From: Laguncularia racemosa
Lineage: Eukaryota; Streptophyta; Magnoliopsida; Myrtales; Combretaceae
Length of the DNA: 64,000 nucleotides
Assembly (NCBI GenBank): GCA_037954665.1
Contig: JBBMOL010000046.1
Span: forward strand, 1,488,001-1,552,000
Direction: 5' to 3'
In this document: positions 58,968 through 64,000 of the stretch, piece after piece
Layout: every line of letters begins with the position of its first letter
Position numbering within the stretch: the first letter of the stretch is position 1
Translations under genes and position numbers: made by a program
Notes under the pieces: generated by a model
Databases searched by the model: none
What the model was told of the DNA's origin: nothing
The model's input: only the letters and a program-made list of their open reading frames with translations

Positions 58968-59641
58968 TGATGTGTATAACCTTAGGTATGTTAAACCTAG
59001 AACCCTAACGATGCTAGTTGGTTTCAATTACCCCGAGGATTGTCTTGAATAAGCGATGCGTAATTATACCCTAATCAAAACCGTTGACTGTAACCTAAGT
59101 TATCAAAAGTTATTCCTAGTAATTCGGTTAAGAATCTTATGGAAAAGTTCTTTTGCAAAAGAACAAAAAAAGGTATTTCGTATCTCACAAAAAAAGATAT
59201 GTTTTCATATCTTAAAGTTGTCTTTGGTTGGCCCCTAGCATGGTAGCACACGAATAAAATATGGAAAAAAACCTAACACAATATGGAAATCCTAAGTTAC
59301 CTATTCTATCCTTATTCTTGTGTCAATAAGTAGGCTACTAAATAACATGGAAAACAAACCAACAAATAATAACAAAACCGAATGTATCCTCTAATGTATT
59401 GTCCACGCAAATATATAATATTCCTAAAATATTTCATCTTTCCATGGTCACATGAATCAAGTCGACACATGTATGTTTTCCTTCTATGTAGCTTGATTGC
59501 CAGGCCTATAAGTCCATGACTAGTCCTTGTAGAGCTTCATTCATCCTTTTAACTCTAGCTCGGGTCATCGGGCCTCCAATACCATATAACGGATCATGAG
59601 ATTTTGGTTCTTTCCTTTGTGATGCTAGCTGATCCTCATCA
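58968..59641 (-). repeat. 5' LTR of element A
   Basis: 674 bp, uninterrupted version of the LTR; it shows the empty site of solo LTR C (GGTTGGCCCC near 59226). Confidence 0.92.
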
Positions 59642-60078
59642 ATACTCCACACATCCTACACCTTCCATACACATACACACACACCCTCACACGCCACACG
59701 GCATCCACACACCCACACAAACCGCACATACCACATACCATCCATATGCATACACTCCTTTTGCACACACCACATATCATCCCTATACATACACACATAC
59801 CACATATACCACATACCATCAATATACACACACATGCCGCACTCGTCACACACTTACCGCACACCCTACATCACCTCATGCACATACGCACATACTCACA
59901 TGCACTATATACCCCATTCCTCCTTACACATACGTACACACCCTCACACACCACACACCATTACATACACATGCACACATCCTTATACACACCACACATC
60001 ATCACATATACACATACACATGTTCTCACACATCCCATGCCTTCCATACACATTTACACATACCTACACACACCCATT
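59642..60078. repeat. CA-rich minisatellite, right half
   Basis: Continues the array of 44640-45341 after the ATACT duplication: TCCATACACATACACACACA, CACACCACACACCA and similar. Confidence 0.85.
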
Positions 60079-61359
60079 TACATCTATTTTTCCATTCTTT
60101 TCCTTCTTTCTCCCGTTGGCTCCTTTTTTTTTTTTTCCTCTTCCTTTTCCTCCTCTTCTCTTCTCTTCCATGCTAGCCTTCCCTCTTCTTTTCTTCCCTT
60201 TTCTTCTCCTTTCCCATTACAATCGCCTACTGCCACTATTGGATCATTGTCGACATTGATGTCGTTCTCCCTCACACACCACTAAATCAAGCAGCTTCCC
60301 CCCTCCCTCTCTCTCACACACACACACAGCTTTAGGCCCACATCGATGCAAAGGACTAAGCTTAGCAACCGTCCTCATGGATTCCTCTCGAACGTTGCTT
60401 GCGAGGTGTAGCTGCCATCGTGGTTGATGTTTGTTGTCGCCCCTATGTCACTGTTGTTGCTATCCCTTGTGGTTTCCGTTGCCGTTGTCTCCATGTCATT
60501 GCTATTGTTGTTACAATCGTTGTAGTCGTCGTCATTTTTGCAGTCATAGTTGTCGTCGTGGTTGCTATTGGGGTTGCTGCCGTCATGGTCGTCATGTGGG
60601 TAGTCATTATCTTCTCCAAGTTGTTTGTTGTCACTGTGGTTGTTGTTGCCGTTGGAAGCATGTGATCACACATGCCGGCATCCCAACCTCCATGCGTGGC
60701 TCCTTCTTCCAACTTGACAATGATGATCCGAAGGGAAAGAAGGGAGATTTGAGGAACGACGAGAGGGAAGAAGAAGGAAGGAAGGGAACACGGGGTAGGG
60801 AAGGCAGAGGAGACACGATCTAGGAGAAAGACGAAGAAGAAGAAGAAGGAAAAGAAAAGAAAATGAAGGTAAGGGAGGCAGAAGGGAAAGAGAAGAAGAA
60901 AAGAAAATAAGGGAAGGACGGTGAAGGGAGGTAGGATAGGACGCGATCGAGACTGAGCTTGATGCCGCAACTGCTATACGTCACGTTTGGTTCAATCTAC
61001 TGTCTTCTCTCTTTTTTTTTAGCTGTGTATATATATATTTATATTACATTATATTATATTTTATATTGTAATATTTCTATTTTAATATTCAGCTTACGTA
61101 CGAGAAGATCTTTAAATTTTATATTTTTAGCAATTTATTATGAAAGCTTACGTCTAAGCTAATCTAGTTTTCCCAAATATAAATACTTACTCTAAATTTT
61201 TATTTAAAATTCCTAGATCTATAATTTAAAGTAATTTCATTATTTATCCTAATATTGTTTGAAATTCATGTTTCGGAGAATTTATTCTTTTAATTTAATT
61301 TACCCAAACTAAAGTTAGGTTTTACAATTATTTTTATTTATCCGTTTATATATACATAT
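60079..61359. other. Low-complexity region without a recognisable gene
   Basis: CT-rich (60079-60220), then GTT/GTC-rich triplets (60420-60660) that open V-rich frames, then GA-rich (60730-60930), then AT-rich. The composition explains the open frames. I see no domain. Confidence 0.5.
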
Positions 61360-61634
61360 TGTAAACACCCCATTTTTTCCCCTAATGATCAATAATAATC
61401 AACAATAAACAATTACCATTTTTTTCAATTTTTTCTCTAATTTGGCAAAAAATAGGAAAAATATTCAAAAAATAAAATACATCAATTTTGGAAAATAATT
61501 GCAGAAATGGCAATAAAAGGGACTAAATGATTTTTACAAATCTTTTAAATTTCAAAAAAATACAAAAAATAAAAAAAAAATCGCATTGCATATATGCAAA
61601 TTGCGAAAATAAAAAAAAAATCGCAAAAGTGGGC

Positions 61635-61696
61635 TAGCCCAGCTGGTCCGAACCATGGTCTGAGGCGTGGGGAAAGGGGCTCGATCACGGGTTCGA
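61635..61696 (+). other. tRNA-like A-box and B-box inside the LTR
   Basis: TAGCCCAGCTGG (61635-61646) fits the Pol III A-box and GGTTCGA (61690-61696) the core of the B-box, 43 bp apart. The counterpart near 2883-2970 has the A-box TAGCCCAACCGA and a decayed B-box. It is not a usable tRNA, because I see no cloverleaf; it resembles the head of a tRNA-derived SINE. Confidence 0.55.
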
Positions 61697-62040
61697 AATG
61701 TAGGGGAGGCAAATTCCGCGTTTTGCAAATTTTTTCTTCGCTTGGGACACGTATCGGTAGTTGATTGGCTGGAGCAGATGCACGAGCTGGGCGCGTGATT
61801 ATCTTCAACCTTCGTCCGAGATCGCCGATGAGGAGAAAAAAATCGAATTTCAGCCGTTTAGATTCGATTTTTTGCACAAATCCAGTAGATCTTCAATAGA
61901 AATAAGACAAACATCATCCAATTAAAATCAAATCGCAACAAATTAATGGATTTGCACAAATCGAAGGAGGTTTTTAACTGTAAATTCGATTTACTTCAAT
62001 CGGAGAAAATCCGAGCTTATCCAGCTCGATTCCTCGCGGC

Positions 62041-62048
62041 TATAAATA
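62041..62048 (+). promoter_or_regulatory. TATA box of the 61.4-kb LTR
   Basis: TATAAATA in GGCTATAAATAGAGG, a canonical plant core promoter. Confidence 0.65.
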
Positions 62049-63389
62049 GAGGATGAAGGCAGCAAGCATGGGCACAGATCAAAAGTGAGGAAAAGAGAGA
62101 AAAGAGAGAGAATCAAAGCCTTGCCGGAGTTTCCAAGCCACGACGATCGATCAAGCATCGAGCTGCCACCAGGAGGCATTTTTGGAGAAATCCACCGCCA
62201 TGGTTGAGTTCCCCACCCCCGAAAACCTAGGAAACGACACCTCAATTGCTTTGAAAGACCGCCGGAACGCCGTCAACAAGCACTCCCAGCCGCCGTGACC
62301 AATCGACCCAACCCGACCCGCTTCAAACCCGATCCGACCCGACCCGCGCACCGACCCAGATCCAAGTAAGTTGGATTTTTTTATTTTTTATTTATTTCTT
62401 ATTTATTTATTTAGTTATTTTATTTATTTTTTCGCATTTCTTTAGTTATTTATTTGTTATTTATAATTCAAAAATAAAAAAATATTAGAATTTAGATTAG
62501 TTTTTTTTTTAGGATTTAATTTAGGATGAATAATAATAAGAATAAATAATTATAATAATAAAAAATAAAAATAAAAATATATATAAAGAAAATGATAAAA
62601 ATCTATATTAGAAAAAATAGTAAAAATATATAGTTTAGTTTAAAATAGATAAATAATATAGGAGAAAATTTTTCAATAAAAATCAATAAGAATTTATAAT
62701 ATTAGAAATGGGTTGAAAATAGAAAAAATGAAACTTTTATCACTTAGAAAAATCATTTTCTTAAATAAATCCAAAATTGGTTTTTCCTTAAAATTATTAT
62801 TTTTCAAAAAAATCAAATTATCAAGCTTAGGCTTAGTTTTTTTTAGAAAAATACTAAAATGATAAAAACATAAATAAAAAGAAATTTCATAATTAAAAAT
62901 CATCAACACATTAAACTTTTTCAGGAAAAGCGAACTACGGCTTGTTTGATCCTGAATAGCAAGTATGTAGGCACCCATTTGGGGCAACCTTAAAATGAAC
63001 AAAAATCATTTTCTTAGAATAGGTTATTCAAAAACACAATAAAAAGACAACAAAAAATAAATAAAATACATTTTGGACAAGGTTTAGATTTTAGGAGATT
63101 AGGGTGGTAACCTTAGGATTTTAATAAGTTAGCCTCCGAACTCAAGAACTTTGGTTTCCCCTTTCCTCTTTTCACAAAAAACGAGAAGAGGAAATTACGC
63201 TGACCAGTGGTCCAAATTAGGACCGATCTGCTCAATTAGTCTTAATTAAATCTTTCCCAACCACAGTTGGGTGGCGACCCCAAAACAAAATGAAATTCCT
63301 AACTCAAGTCGAGGGTCTACATTAGATGAGCATAAGGTCTAGTATAGATCGGATTAGGAATGGAAAATAAAAAATTAGACATGACAGGA

Positions 63390-63407
63390 TGGCGACTCCA
63401 CTGGGGA
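63390..63407 (+). other. Primer-binding site of the large gypsy element
   Basis: TGGCGACTCCACTGGGGA starts with TGG, lies three bases after the LTR end, and is of a type different from the initiator tRNA-Met sites of elements A, B, D and E. I recall this type from large Tat/Ogre-group elements; the tRNA is not identified here. Confidence 0.6.
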
Positions 63408-64000
63408 ATACTTCTCTAGTAGGCTAGCCACCTGAATCTCCTCAAATCACTATTTTCCAAGAAATGACTTTTGATTGTTATACTGTTGCTAACCTTTCAA
63501 GGATCTAACTAAATTTAGGATTCAGTTATTTACTTTTGTTGTTGAGTTTGCATGCATATAATTGTGTGAGTGGATACAGTCAAACCCAGGCCGTCTTAGG
63601 ACCCTAAGACGGGGGGCCATTGTGTAGGTTTCGGGCGAAGTGATATGATCACCGTTCGGGTCTGATTAGGCTACCCTACTCAATGCTTTGATATGGCATG
63701 AGATCCATTTCTCCGAGAATGCGGGAGGCCATAAAGCTTGGGGACCTGTTAAAACCTACCTATTTGCATACACGACATCATGGGCTAACAACTAATTGAT
63801 GATGTAATACTTTTATTCTGTTCATGGAGTTTAGATACATTTCCCTGTAATGCTATCATTGTAACATAGTTCTTGTTGTAATTAGAAATTTCTATTGTAA
63901 TAGATGGCTAGTTCCATAGTTGACCGCCTCCTCCACAAAGAAACTCGAGTATGCAAACCTCTAGACCCGAAATTGGTACTGGACCACTGGTTCACTCTGT
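63408..64000 (+). mobile_element. Leader of the large gypsy element, cut by the window end
   Basis: Non-coding text with GC-richer phrases such as GACGGGGGGCCATTG and AATGCGGGAGGCC. No coding frame starts before the window ends. Confidence 0.5.

Larger units (their letters stand above)
45342..59641 (-). mobile_element. Ty3/gypsy element A, host of nested insertions B and C
   Basis: Bounded by a perfect 5-bp target duplication ATACT (45337-45341 and 59642-59646). The 5' LTR is 58968-59641 and the 3' LTR is 45342-46784 (interrupted by solo LTR C). The PBS is at 58954-58965. The purine tract, read as TTCCTTCCTTCCTT on the plus strand, lies at 46785-46798. On the minus strand the order is gag, CCHC knuckle, protease, RT, RNase H, integrase, which defines Ty3/gypsy. 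Element B (50446-57140) splits gag. Without B, C and their target duplications A is about 6.8 kb. Stops occur in every domain, so it is dead. Confidence 0.93.
61360..63386 (+). mobile_element. 5' LTR of a large Ty3/gypsy element
   Basis: 2,027 bp from TGTAAACACCCC to CATGACA, followed three bases later by a primer-binding site. A TATA box lies at 62041-62048, so U3 is about 700 bp and R-U5 about 1.3 kb. A tRNA-like A-box/B-box pair sits in U3. The diverged relic at 2588-5004 has the same landmarks. The long LTR and PBS type recall the Tat/Ogre group, but without pol I cannot assign it. The partner LTR is outside the window. Confidence 0.75.

Noticed and set aside
59604..60285. Second set of long H/T/P-rich frames
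   Set aside because: Same minisatellite, right half, running on into a CT-rich tract.
60399..60823. Valine-rich and cysteine-rich overlapping frames
   Set aside because: Explained by GTT/GTC/GTG triplet repeats; open in several frames at once, no domain.
1..64000. CRISPR arrays, operons, bacterial signals, rRNA or functional tRNA genes
   Set aside because: None seen; tandem arrays here have variable or continuous units without conserved spacers, and the only tRNA-like block is a degenerate A-box/B-box pair in an LTR.

Overview
The window is nuclear DNA of a flowering plant. It is AT-rich with long poly-A/T runs and carries introns with GT..AG borders, Ty1/copia and Ty3/gypsy LTR retrotransposons, and one intact gene that reads as the abscisic-acid exporter ABCG25. 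I cannot name the species. Apart from ABCG25 and a few gene relics, almost everything recognisable is transposon or transposon debris.

Layout. 1-10 kb holds no intact gene: an old relic of a roughly 2 kb LTR (2588-5004) and two copies of an unclassified repeat (5005-6367, 8266-9883). 10.1-12 kb holds a broken phosphoglucomutase 3' end with its introns retained, between two copies of a 360-bp block. 11991-15967 is a complete but internally deleted gypsy element with a perfect 5-bp target duplication (ATGGC). 16.2-16.9 kb has a weak relic of a CASP-like gene. 17823-22843 is a decayed copia element. 24813-28334 is a second internally deleted gypsy element whose 5' LTR is truncated, with small gypsy pol scraps on both sides.

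29687-38554 (minus strand) is ABCG25: three coding exons of 141, 823 and 1022 nt, giving 661 residues with all ABC motifs intact. Its second intron is about 6.46 kb, contains no recognisable retroelement coding sequence, and carries several ABRE/G-box motifs. The promoter has one perfect ABRE about 60 bp upstream of a TATA-like box. This fits ABA feedback on an ABA exporter, but that is inference from motifs.

40.2-44.5 kb is non-coding LTR-like sequence. 44640-60078 is a nest: a CA-rich minisatellite was split by gypsy element A (45342-59641, target duplication ATACT). A's gag was then split by gypsy element B (50446-57140, target duplication TGTAT), and A's 3' LTR was interrupted by a solo LTR, C (45607-46364). 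A and B both have full gag-protease-RT-RNase H-integrase order but many nonsense changes. From 61360 to the end is the 5' LTR, primer-binding site and leader of a further large gypsy element that runs out of the window; its LTR contains a tRNA-like A-box/B-box pair shared with the relic at 2.6-5.0 kb.

Coordinates of LTR ends, target duplications and exon borders were read by eye from the sequence. Family names rest on recognisable protein motifs, not on searches.
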